Source of the DNA: Skermania sp. ID1734
Lineage (GTDB): Bacteria > Actinomycetota > Actinomycetes > Mycobacteriales > Mycobacteriaceae
DNA length: 64,000 nt
Direction: 5' to 3'
Assembly: GCF_007489285.1 (NCBI RefSeq)
Contig: NZ_VLIY01000008.1
Span: forward strand, 62,001 to 126,000
Shown: positions 34,807 through 42,233 of the stretch, one piece after another
Numbering within the stretch: the first letter of the stretch is position 1
How the letters are laid out: each line of letters opens with the position of its first letter
Notes under the pieces: generated by a model
The model's input: the letters and a program-made list of their open reading frames with translations, nothing else
What the model was told of the DNA's origin: nothing
Database searches by the model: none
Made by a program: the position numbers and the translations under genes

Positions 34807-36060
34807 ATGGACGCGTCCGGGCGCCGAGACTTCGACGGCATGTGGGTGCCGCCGCAGTCGCAGTATGGTGCGCCGGGGATTCCTCCACAACGGGGGCGGG
34901 CCGAAAGCGTTCGAGTAGGCAGGCGGTCGGACCTGCAGCGGCGGCCGCCACGCCGGGGCGGTCCGCTGCGGGCGCTGTTGCTGATCCTCGTTGTCGTGGG
35001 CGCGCTCTTCGTCGGCTACGCGGCCCGCAGCGGCCGGCTTGCGACCTTGGTGCACGAAAACTCTCCAGGGTCCATCGCAGTCACCACCACCGAGCGCCAG
35101 CCGGATGCGGCGCCGATCGATCCCGCGGCGGTAGGCGCGCTCGTGGCACCGGCGCTCGTCGACATCACGGTCACCGACCAGTCGCTCGGCGTGGAAGGGG
35201 CCGGAACGGGAATCCTGCTGACTTCCGACGGTCAGGTGCTCACCAGCCAGCACGTAATCAAGGGCGCAAACAAGATCAGCGTTACCGCGGTGAGCAACGG
35301 TGCCACCTACGACGCCACGACGCTGGGCTACGACAGCGGTCACGATGTGGCGTTGATCAAGCTCTCCGGCGCGCAGGGATTGCCGGTGGCGCGCCTGGGT
35401 GACTCCGACGCGGTGATGCCGGGCGATCAACTCGTCGCCGTCGGCAATGCGGGTGGCGTCGGCGGTGCCCCGAGCAGTGTGGGCGGACCGGTCACCGATT
35501 TGAATGCGACCATCATCGCCCGCAACGAGGCCGACATGAGTCGCAAGAACCTGGCGGGCCTCATCGAGGTGCAGGCGAATGTTGTTCCGGGCCAATCGGG
35601 TGGCTCACTCGTGAACCGATCGGGCCAGGTCGTCGGCCTGATCACCGCAGCCTCGGGGCCCATGGTGTCGGCCCCAAAGGACAAGCACGGCTACGCAATT
35701 CCGATCAAGCAAGCCCTCGGCATCGTCGACCAGATCCGACGCGGCGTGCCCACCGACGATGTGCACATCGGACCCACCGCAACGCTCGGCGTGATGATTT
35801 CCGACCAGTCCGGCACGGCGACAACGGCCAGGGGCGTGCATGTGGACATGGTCGTGTTCGACTCGCCCGCCGAGTCGGCGGGGCTGGAGAACGGTGACGT
35901 GATCACGGCCATCGACGGGCGACCGATCGACTCGGTCAAGGCGTTGCGCGCCATCATCAACCGACACCGCCCCCACGATGTCATCGCGCTCAACTGGTCA
36001 GACGAGTCGGGTCACCCGCACACCGGCAATGTGGAGTTGGCAGACGGCCCGCCGAACTGA
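34807..36060 (+). CDS. Membrane-anchored HtrA/DegP-like serine protease with PDZ domain
   Basis: A 417-residue protease. A cytoplasmic, proline/arginine-rich N-terminus of about 55 residues precedes a single membrane helix (about 57-77). The trypsin-like domain follows with the catalytic His in LTSQHVIKGA, Asp in GHDVALIKL and Ser in PGQSGGSLV. A PDZ domain occupies about 325-405 (VFDSPAESAGLENGDVI). It would degrade or refold envelope proteins under stress. GQSGGS replaces the usual GNSGGP. ATG start with GGGGAGGGG ahead. Confidence 0.9.
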   Translation: MDASGRRDFDGMWVPPQSQYGAPGIPPQRGRAESVRVGRRSDLQRRPPRRGGPLRALLLILVVVGALFVGYAARSGRLATLVHENSPGSIAVTTTERQPDAAPIDPAAVGALVAPALVDITVTDQSLGVEGAGTGILLTSDGQVLTSQHVIKGANKISVTAVSNGATYDATTLGYDSGHDVALIKLSGAQGLPVARLGDSDAVMPGDQLVAVGNAGGVGGAPSSVGGPVTDLNATIIARNEADMSRKNLAGLIEVQANVVPGQSGGSLVNRSGQVVGLITAASGPMVSAPKDKHGYAIPIKQALGIVDQIRRGVPTDDVHIGPTATLGVMISDQSGTATTARGVHVDMVVFDSPAESAGLENGDVITAIDGRPIDSVKALRAIINRHRPHDVIALNWSDESGHPHTGNVELADGPPN

Positions 36061-36069
36061 GTTAGTTAA

Positions 36070-36612
36070 TCAGCACGTCGCTAGCGCCGCGTTCACCATC
36101 GCCAGGTGGTTCTGCACGACCGGCGCGGCGGTCTGGGCGACCATCTTCACGGCCGGCGACGTGCCGGTCGCCAGTTCCTGGTTGATCGCCGCGAGCGTCT
36201 GGGTGTGGAAGCCCTGTTGCATTTGCAACCACGCACGGTCGAAGTCGGCGCCGGTCTTCATCCCGGTGCTCATCAACTGCTGGGTTTGCGCGGCGCTCGG
36301 GGTGAGCGGCAACGCGACGCCGTTCTGCATGGCGACGCCCAGGCCGCTCGCGTCGAGCCGGCCGTGATCGGTGACCAGCACCGGTCCCAGCTGGCGCACG
36401 GCCGCGCACGCCACCTGCGGCGAGATCGTCGCGCGAGCGCCGGAGGCCATCTCGGCGAGATTGCCCTGATGGGCGGCGATCAAGAAATCTTGATCTTGCA
36501 CCGACAGCGCGGCCGGCTGAGCCGAAGCAGTGCCAGGCGCAAACGCTGCCACCCCGAGAATCGGAAGCGCCGCGGCAACTGAGGCTGCCAGCGTGCGGCG
36601 TAGTGATCGCAT
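36070..36612 (-). CDS. Exported DUF4142 protein
   Basis: A 180-residue secreted helical protein of the DUF4142 (ferritin-like) group. A signal peptide of about 31 residues ends in ASAQPA. The mature part has LSVQDQDFLIAAHQGNLAEM and HGRLDASG, shown here as DQDFLIAAHQGNLAEM, the usual family start. Function not established; stress- and biofilm-related roles are often proposed. It converges on the HtrA-like gene with 9 bases between the stops. Its upstream region (36613-36796) is shared with the divergent ThDP enzyme gene. Confidence 0.85.
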   Translation of the reverse strand: MRSLRRTLAASVAAALPILGVAAFAPGTASAQPAALSVQDQDFLIAAHQGNLAEMASGARATISPQVACAAVRQLGPVLVTDHGRLDASGLGVAMQNGVALPLTPSAAQTQQLMSTGMKTGADFDRAWLQMQQGFHTQTLAAINQELATGTSPAVKMVAQTAAPVVQNHLAMVNAALATC

Positions 36613-36715
36613 GAGTACCCCTCCCGTCCTGACGATGGGTCATGCGAGCACCGAGTTCCCCATTGCTGTGCATGTATGCAAACAGCCGCCCGGTAAATCG
36701 AGTTCGGCTTAGCAC

Positions 36716-36741
36716 GTGTACCGGGTGTGTAGCTCGGGTAG
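36716..36741 (+). promoter_or_regulatory. Possible SigF-like promoter of the ThDP enzyme gene
   Basis: GTGT (36716-36719), 16 bases, GGGTAG (36736-36741). The -35 has one mismatch and the -10 ends in G rather than T or C. The start codon is 56 bases downstream. Confidence 0.35.
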
Positions 36742-36796
36742 TCCGTCTACGAGCTACGAGTCTGGCCGAAATCAACAGATAATCAAAGGAGCGTCG

Positions 36797-38590
36797 ATGG
36801 GCACGAGCAAGGTCGCCGACTACCTGTTGGAACGCTTGCGCGACTGGGGAATTGACAAAGTGTTCGCCTATCCGGGCGATGGGATCAACGGTTTGCTGGC
36901 CGCTTGGGGGCGTGCGGACAACTCACCGAAGTTCATCCAGGCCCGGCATGAAGAGATGGCCGCGTTCGAGGCTGTCGGATATGCGAAGTTCAGTGGCCGA
37001 CTGGGTGTTTGCGCGGCAACATCCGGTCCCGGGGCGGTGCACCTGCTCAACGGACTGTACGACGCGAAACTCGACCACGTTCCCGTGCTGGCGATCGTCG
37101 GCCAGACGAATCGCAGCGCGATGGGCGGGTCCTACCAGCAGGAAATCGACCTGCTCTCGCTATACAAGGACGTAGCCAGTGAATACGTCCAGGTGGTCAA
37201 CGTTCCCGAGCAGTTGCCGAACGTTCTCGACCGCGCGATCCGGACCGCGCTCAGCAGGCGAGCGCCCACTGCGCTGATTATTCCCGCTGACGTACAGGAA
37301 CTCGACTATTCGCCGCCCACGCACGAATTCAAGATGGTCCCGTCGAGCACCGGCATCGAGTGGCCGGCTATCGCACCGAGCGCCGAGTCAATTCAGCGGG
37401 CCGCCGATGTTCTCAACGCGGGCCGCAAAGTGGCAATACTTGTCGGCCAGGGCGCACGTGCGGCCGCCGACGAGGTCGAAGAGGTCGCCGAGATCCTCGG
37501 CGCCGGAGCCGCCAAGGCGCTGCTGGGCAAGGATGTGCTGTCCGATGAATTCCCGTGGGTAACAGGCTCGATCGGCTTGCTCGGCACCCGGCCGAGCTAC
37601 GAAATGATGCGGGACTGCGACACCCTGCTCACCGTTGGATCCAGCTTCCCGTACACGCAGTTCTTACCGGCCTTCGACCAGGCGCGCGCCGTTCAGATCG
37701 ACATCGACCCCAGCTTCATCGGCATGCGCTACCCGTATGAGGTCAACGTGGTCGGCGACGCGAAGACGACGCTGCGGGCGCTGATTCCGTTGCTGAAGCG
37801 CAATGACGATCGGTCGTGGCGTGAGGGCATCGAGAGCAACGTCGCGCGGTGGTGGGAAACGATGGCCATGGAGGCCGAAGTCGAGGCGGATCCGATCAAT
37901 CCGATGCGGCTGTTCTCCGAGCTCTCCCCGAAGCTTCCGGACAACGTCATCATCACGGCGGATTCCGGATCCTCGGCGAACTGGTATGCGCGCGAACTGA
38001 AGTTCCGCGGCAACATGCGCGGGTCCTTGTCCGGCAACTTGGCCACCATGGGCCCAGGCGTTCCGTACGCGATCGGTGCGAAGTTCGCCGAGCCGCAGCG
38101 ACCGGTGATCGCGTTTGCCGGTGACGGCGCCATGCAGATGAACGGCCTGGCCGAACTCATCACCATCGCGCATTACTACAAGGAATGGTCCGATCCCCGG
38201 TTGATCGTCGCTGTGCTGCACAACAACGATCTGAATCAGGTGACCTGGGAGATGCGGGCCATGGCGGGCTCGCCGAAGTTTGCGGAGTCGCAGACACTTC
38301 CCGACATCGATTACGCGTCCTTCGCCGCAAGTCTTGGGCTGCAGGCGATAACGCTGACCGATCCGGCTGCGATTCCGGGTGCCTGGGACCAGGCGCTGAA
38401 TGCAGATCGTCCGACGGTGCTCGATGTTCATTGTGATCCGAACATCCCACCGGTGCCGCCGCACGCGACTTACGAACAAATGAAGAGCGCCGCCAAGGCA
38501 ATGCTGGCTGGCGACGAAGACTTCAAGGGCGTGGTCAAAGAAGGAATCAAGACCAAGGTGCAGGAGTTCCTGCCGCACAACAAGAAATAG
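36797..38590 (+). CDS. Thiamine diphosphate-dependent enzyme (pyruvate oxidase/acetolactate synthase-like)
   Basis: A 597-residue three-domain ThDP enzyme. The N-terminal domain has the activating Glu in ARHEEMAAFEA and GVCAATSGPGAVHLLNG. The C-terminal domain has the ThDP/Mg motif GDGAMQMNGLAELITI with the later HNNDLNQVTWEMR. It resembles pyruvate oxidase (PoxB-like) more than biosynthetic acetolactate synthase, and no small subunit gene is near. It could decarboxylate pyruvate to acetate in stationary phase. The ATG at 36797 has AAAGGA before it. An SDR gene follows after 8 bases. Confidence 0.87.
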   Translation: MGTSKVADYLLERLRDWGIDKVFAYPGDGINGLLAAWGRADNSPKFIQARHEEMAAFEAVGYAKFSGRLGVCAATSGPGAVHLLNGLYDAKLDHVPVLAIVGQTNRSAMGGSYQQEIDLLSLYKDVASEYVQVVNVPEQLPNVLDRAIRTALSRRAPTALIIPADVQELDYSPPTHEFKMVPSSTGIEWPAIAPSAESIQRAADVLNAGRKVAILVGQGARAAADEVEEVAEILGAGAAKALLGKDVLSDEFPWVTGSIGLLGTRPSYEMMRDCDTLLTVGSSFPYTQFLPAFDQARAVQIDIDPSFIGMRYPYEVNVVGDAKTTLRALIPLLKRNDDRSWREGIESNVARWWETMAMEAEVEADPINPMRLFSELSPKLPDNVIITADSGSSANWYARELKFRGNMRGSLSGNLATMGPGVPYAIGAKFAEPQRPVIAFAGDGAMQMNGLAELITIAHYYKEWSDPRLIVAVLHNNDLNQVTWEMRAMAGSPKFAESQTLPDIDYASFAASLGLQAITLTDPAAIPGAWDQALNADRPTVLDVHCDPNIPPVPPHATYEQMKSAAKAMLAGDEDFKGVVKEGIKTKVQEFLPHNKK

Positions 38591-38598
38591 GATTCGAA

Positions 38599-39630
38599 TT
38601 GGGTACGCAAGTAAATCAACTAGGTCCCGACAGCGTCGTCGTTGTCACCGGCGCATCGGGAGGTATCGGTCGGGCCGCGGCTCGCGCGTTCGCCGAAAAG
38701 GGCTGCTCCGTAGCGCTTTTGGCCCGCGGCGAGACGGGCCTGGCGGCGGCGGCCGATGAGGTGAAGAAGCTCGGTGGCCAGCCGTTGGTGATTCCGACGG
38801 ACATGGCGGACCCCGAACAGGTCGAGAGCGCCGCCGAACGCGTCGAAAACGAGCTGGGACCAATCCTGGTGTGGGTGAACGTCGCGTTCACTTCGGTTTT
38901 CGCTCCGTTCGACGAGATATCACCGGCGGAGTTCAAGCGCGTCACCGAGGTGAATTACCTCGGCTTCGTGTATGCCACCATGGCGGCGTTGCGGCGGATG
39001 CGTCCGCGTGACCGCGGCACGATCGTCCAGGTCGGTTCGGCGTTGGCGTATCGCGGAATTCCGTTGCAGAGCGCGTATTGCGGTTCCAAGCACGCGATTC
39101 AGGGTTTCAACGAAGCGCTGCGCTGTGAACTGCTGCACGAAGGCGCCAACGTGCACACCACGATGGTGCAGATGCCGGCCGTGAACACTCCGCAGTTCTC
39201 CTGGGTGCTCTCGCGGCTACCGCGGCAGGCGCAACCGGTTCCGCCGATCTATCAACCGGAGGTTCCGGCGAAGGCCATCGTCTACGCCGCCGAGCATCCC
39301 ACGCGTCGCGAATACTGGGTCGGCGCAAGCACTGTCGGCACGCTGGCGGGCAACGCGCTCGCGCCCGGCTTGCTCGATCGATACCTTGCCCGCACCGGAT
39401 TCTCCTCGCAGCAGACATCGGATCCCCGGCCGGCCGACCAACCGGCGAACCTGTGGGAGCCCGCCGACGGCACTGAGGGCCACGACTTCGGGGCGCACGG
39501 GATCTTCGATAGCAAGGCAACGTCGTCGACGAAACAAGTGTGGGCATCGCAGCACCACGGTTTGCTGGCGTCGGCGGGTGCAGCTGGATTGGCGGCGGTT
39601 GCCGTCGCGGCGCGGCAACTGCTGCGGTGA
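38599..39630 (+). CDS. Short-chain dehydrogenase with C-terminal extension
   Basis: A 343-residue SDR. The cofactor motif TGASGGIGRAAA lies near residue 18, with NVAFTS, a Ser in GSALAYRG and YCGSKHA as catalytic elements. About 90 residues follow the SDR fold and end in a hydrophobic stretch (about 318-343), so the protein may be membrane-attached. The family resembles SDRs found beside stress genes in mycobacteria. TTG start. It lies 8 bases after the ThDP enzyme gene and its stop overlaps the next gene by 4 bases, giving a three-gene operon. Confidence 0.85.
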   Translation: MGTQVNQLGPDSVVVVTGASGGIGRAAARAFAEKGCSVALLARGETGLAAAADEVKKLGGQPLVIPTDMADPEQVESAAERVENELGPILVWVNVAFTSVFAPFDEISPAEFKRVTEVNYLGFVYATMAALRRMRPRDRGTIVQVGSALAYRGIPLQSAYCGSKHAIQGFNEALRCELLHEGANVHTTMVQMPAVNTPQFSWVLSRLPRQAQPVPPIYQPEVPAKAIVYAAEHPTRREYWVGASTVGTLAGNALAPGLLDRYLARTGFSSQQTSDPRPADQPANLWEPADGTEGHDFGAHGIFDSKATSSTKQVWASQHHGLLASAGAAGLAAVAVAARQLLR

Positions 39631-39956
39631 TCCCCCTCGACGCGGTGCGAATCAGCCTGGGGACGGCGGAGCTTGGCCGCCCCCAGGCCTTCACCCAGCG
39701 GCTGGCTCCGGACGCCAATCCGACCACTGCGGCGGTGGTGCTGCGGGTGCTCGGTGCCCGGCACGTCGTGCAGGGTGCGATCAGCGCGCGCGTGGGCGAC
39801 CGCGCGCTGTACCGGTTGGGTGCGGGTGTGGACGTGTTGCACGCGCTGAGCATGGTGGCGGTCGCGGTGGCCTCGCCGCGCTGGCGTCGGGCCGCGGCCA
39901 CCGACGCGGTCGTTGCTACCGCTTTCGCTGTGGTCGGTCGGTCACTGTCCGGTTAA
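39627..39956 (+). CDS. Small membrane-associated protein
   Basis: A 109-residue protein with hydrophobic segments near residues 58-75 and 82-105 and arginines between them. No family recognised with certainty; it resembles small mycobacterial proteins with two helices. The GTG at 39627 overlaps the SDR stop (GTGA), so it is translationally coupled. An in-frame start at 39540 lies inside the SDR gene and is unlikely. Confidence 0.65.
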   Translation: MIPLDAVRISLGTAELGRPQAFTQRLAPDANPTTAAVVLRVLGARHVVQGAISARVGDRALYRLGAGVDVLHALSMVAVAVASPRWRRAAATDAVVATAFAVVGRSLSG

Positions 39957-39966
39957 TCCATGAATG

Positions 39967-39996
39967 GGGTTTGTTCCCCTGTGTCAGTGGATAATT
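39967..39996 (+). promoter_or_regulatory. Candidate promoter of a leaderless DUF998 transcript
   Basis: GGTTT (39968-39972) and GGATAAT (39989-39995) are separated by 16 bases, and the GTG start lies 9 bases further at 40004. The spacing suits a leaderless mRNA, common in mycobacteria. A mixture of SigF-like -35 and SigA-like -10 makes the sigma factor uncertain. Confidence 0.35.
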
Positions 39997-40003
39997 CGAC
40001 CTT

Positions 40004-40783
40004 GTGAGTCAGCGGGTGCCTCCCGTTCCGACGTGGGCGCTGATTTCTGCAGGGACAGCGCCCACGGCGTTGGTCGCCACCTCGGTGGCTGCGCACCTCA
40101 TGCGGCACAGTGCCTACGACCCGTGGACGCAGACCATGAGCTATCTGGCCTCAGGCGGCAGCGGACGCTGGGTGATGACGGCGGGTTTCGTTGTTACCGC
40201 CGTGTGTCACGTCGTGACGTCGGCGGGGCTGCGGATTGTGCAACCGGTTGCGCGCATCGACCTGGCGCTGGCGGGAGTCTGCGGAATCGTGATCGCCGCC
40301 TTCCCCGTACCCCCGGGTGGTATGGCGCCGATACACCTCACCGCGTTCGGAATCGGTGCCGGTCTGCTGGCGGTGTGGCCGCTTCTGACGGTTTCTCGCG
40401 AACCATCGGCGCTGGTGCTGCGGCGCGCCCGCGTCGCGATCGGGGGGACGCTCGCGCTGAGCGTGCTGCTGGCCTGGTTGGTCTACGAGGCGCGCGACGG
40501 TGGTTTGGTGGGCCTCGCCGAACGGGTGGATGCGGTGGCCCTGACGCTGTGGCCGCTAGCCATGGTGTTCGTCTCGCGCCGCGCGGTCCGGGTCGATGCT
40601 GGATTGGATGTCGAGACGTCCGGCGCCCTCACCAACCTGTTTCCGTCGCGTGCCCCAGTGACGGACATAGCCGAGCCACGAGATCGCTACCACGACGAAC
40701 ACGGCGATCCGAACGGCGCCCGCCGCGTCAGACGGGTACAGGACACCCGTCACATAGGTCGCGATGAAGCCTTTGGAGGATAG
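40004..40783 (+). CDS. DUF998 family membrane protein
   Basis: A 259-residue integral membrane protein with about six hydrophobic segments between residues 10 and 195 and the DUF998-type MSYLASGGSGRW loop. The role of the family is unknown. The last 60 or so residues are charged, lack predicted structure and overlap the convergent DUF2784 gene by 228 bases; the functional protein may end near residue 200. GTG start without a clear ribosome site, consistent with leaderless expression. Confidence 0.78.
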   Translation: MSQRVPPVPTWALISAGTAPTALVATSVAAHLMRHSAYDPWTQTMSYLASGGSGRWVMTAGFVVTAVCHVVTSAGLRIVQPVARIDLALAGVCGIVIAAFPVPPGGMAPIHLTAFGIGAGLLAVWPLLTVSREPSALVLRRARVAIGGTLALSVLLAWLVYEARDGGLVGLAERVDAVALTLWPLAMVFVSRRAVRVDAGLDVETSGALTNLFPSRAPVTDIAEPRDRYHDEHGDPNGARRVRRVQDTRHIGRDEAFGG

Positions 40784-40996
40784 CGGTGTCATGCCGCCGG
40801 CATCGCGCGCCCAGCGTTCGAGATCGGTCAGTGGACACTCGAAGTGGGCGAGGGTGATCGCGACGCCCCAGGCGGCCACCCCGATGTGCGCGACGATGGT
40901 TGCCCGCCAGCGCCAGGCCAGGAACCCACCGAGAACCAGATAGAACAAAAACGCGAAGTGTGCCGCGACCGCAGCGACGACGATCGCCTCGTACAC
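40556..40996 (-). CDS. DUF2784 family membrane protein
   Basis: A 146-residue membrane protein with three to four hydrophobic helices and the DUF2784 hallmark FECPLTDLERWAR near residue 57. Function unknown. After about residue 115 the tail is charged and lies antisense to the DUF998 gene. It is downstream of palindrome C and probably has its own promoter in 40997-41133. Confidence 0.82.
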   Translation of the reverse strand: MYEAIVVAAVAAHFAFLFYLVLGGFLAWRWRATIVAHIGVAAWGVAITLAHFECPLTDLERWARDAGGMTPLSSKGFIATYVTGVLYPSDAAGAVRIAVFVVVAISWLGYVRHWGTRRKQVGEGAGRLDIQSSIDPDRAARDEHHG

Positions 40997-41060
40997 CCTC
41001 GCTCCCTTCGCCGGGTTCGCTATCCGTCCTGTGCGCCGCCCTGTGCGCCGCGTCTCCCCC

Positions 41061-41104
41061 CTGTGCGTGATTTTTCACCGCCCGCGGTGAAAAATCACGC
41101 ACAG
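41061..41104. repeat. Perfect 44-bp palindrome, copy C
   Basis: Arms of 21 bases (41061-41081 and 41084-41104) are exact reverse complements around CC. Compared with copies A and B the arm reads GTGCGTGATTTTTCACCGC instead of GTGCGTGTTTTTCCACCGC; each change is matched on the other arm. CACGCACAG is repeated directly after it (41105-41113). It lies between two minus-strand genes. Confidence 0.88.
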
Positions 41105-41133
41105 CACGCACAGCGGGGTGGGCGGTGGGGTTG

Positions 41134-41724
41134 TTACTGACTGGCCTTCGCCATGGCGTCGGGCAATTGGGCGCTGTCGAACTCCGGCCCGGTGGCGTTG
41201 GTGGCATCGGTCGTCCGCGAGACGCGAGCTCCCTGGTTGTACACCAGGTATCCGCCGAGTGCGCCACCGATACCGATCGCGCAGTTGCCCAGCAGGGTAA
41301 GGGCTTTCGCGCCGATGCTGGCGGGATTCTTGCGGCGCTTGCGGTACGACGTCGCCATGATGGCGATGCCGGTGCCGTTGCTGACGGCGTGCACCAGTCC
41401 CACCCGGCGCTGGCGGGTGTTCAGCGTGGACCAGTCTGCCCAACCGGTGGCAACCACTGCTGGCACGCTGAGCAGGCCGAGCCCGGTCAAGGTGCGGGCC
41501 CCTTTGTGCGCGCCGGTCATATCCAGTGCCGTCACGCCGAGCCAGGCGCCGATCGGGATCCCCACCAGCATCGGATGGGCGGCGTGGCCGAGCCAGTCGC
41601 CGCGTAGCGCCTCGCCGGTGGAGTTGTCGAGCGCGGAGCCAATGGTGTTGCGCAGGCCGTTGCTGAGTCCGTCGACGGCGGAGAGGTCTTCGATCTTCGC
41701 GAGCAGGTCACCGATGTTGTTCAT
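41134..41724 (-). CDS. DUF2231 family membrane protein
   Basis: A 196-residue protein with the DUF2231 motif HAAHPMLVGIPIGAWLG near residue 47 and three to four membrane helices up to about residue 165. The histidines suggest heme or metal contact in some relatives. The ATG at 41724 has GGAGGCC immediately upstream, so the longer frame to 41901 is rejected. It lies 29 bases after the hypothetical gene at 41754-42233 and may be part of the molybdoenzyme operon. Confidence 0.83.
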   Translation of the reverse strand: MNNIGDLLAKIEDLSAVDGLSNGLRNTIGSALDNSTGEALRGDWLGHAAHPMLVGIPIGAWLGVTALDMTGAHKGARTLTGLGLLSVPAVVATGWADWSTLNTRQRRVGLVHAVSNGTGIAIMATSYRKRRKNPASIGAKALTLLGNCAIGIGGALGGYLVYNQGARVSRTTDATNATGPEFDSAQLPDAMAKASQ

Positions 41725-41753
41725 GGCCTCCTGGGTACCCGGGCGGGCCCGCA

Positions 41754-42233
41754 TTATGTCGTGAGGATCTGCGGGGACAGCACCTTCAGCATGGCGTTCG
41801 CCCAGCGCTGCTGGCGCAGGGTCTCGGGATGGCAGCGCTGGGAGAGTTCGAGCAGATCGACGTGCTTGGCCGACTGTGCCGCTTGCGCGAGCAGTTCCCA
41901 ATCGAGCGAAACGCCGGCGGCGACCCGGTGGACATGGCGCAGGTCCAGCAGGAGCAGCAGTCCGGGCTCGGGTCGGCGGCCGATCACCTCAGCGACCTTC
42001 TCCTGCATGCCAGCAGTGATCGGCTCGGTCCGCGGAGACTCCTTCAGATTCAGCCCGTAGCCGCGACCCGCCTCGGCGAGCAACTTGACGTGCTCCTCCG
42101 ACCAGAGCGCGATGTCGTGGGCCGTGTACCAGATTTCGTGGTCGGTCTTGTGCCGTGCCGCCATCGTGTACAGGTCGCGCGCGAGCTTGCGCTCCGAGCG
42201 GTGCAGTTCGCGGATGGCGAGATCGAGTTTCAT
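41754..42233 (-). CDS. Hypothetical protein coupled to the molybdoenzyme
   Basis: A 159-residue, mostly helical soluble protein. No family was recognised; residues 1-60 (HRSERKLARDL, DHEIWYTAHDIALWSEEHVKLL) have Glu/His spacing reminiscent of ferritin-like or hemerythrin-like bundles. The ATG overlaps the stop of the molybdopterin oxidoreductase by 4 bases, which suggests a partner or maturation role. Confidence 0.7.
   Translation of the reverse strand: MKLDLAIRELHRSERKLARDLYTMAARHKTDHEIWYTAHDIALWSEEHVKLLAEAGRGYGLNLKESPRTEPITAGMQEKVAEVIGRRPEPGLLLLLDLRHVHRVAAGVSLDWELLAQAAQSAKHVDLLELSQRCHPETLRQQRWANAMLKVLSPQILTT

Noticed and set aside
36070-36775. Longer minus-strand frame at 36062-36775 over DUF4142
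   Set aside because: It is out of frame with the signal peptide and DUF4142 motifs and lacks any domain.
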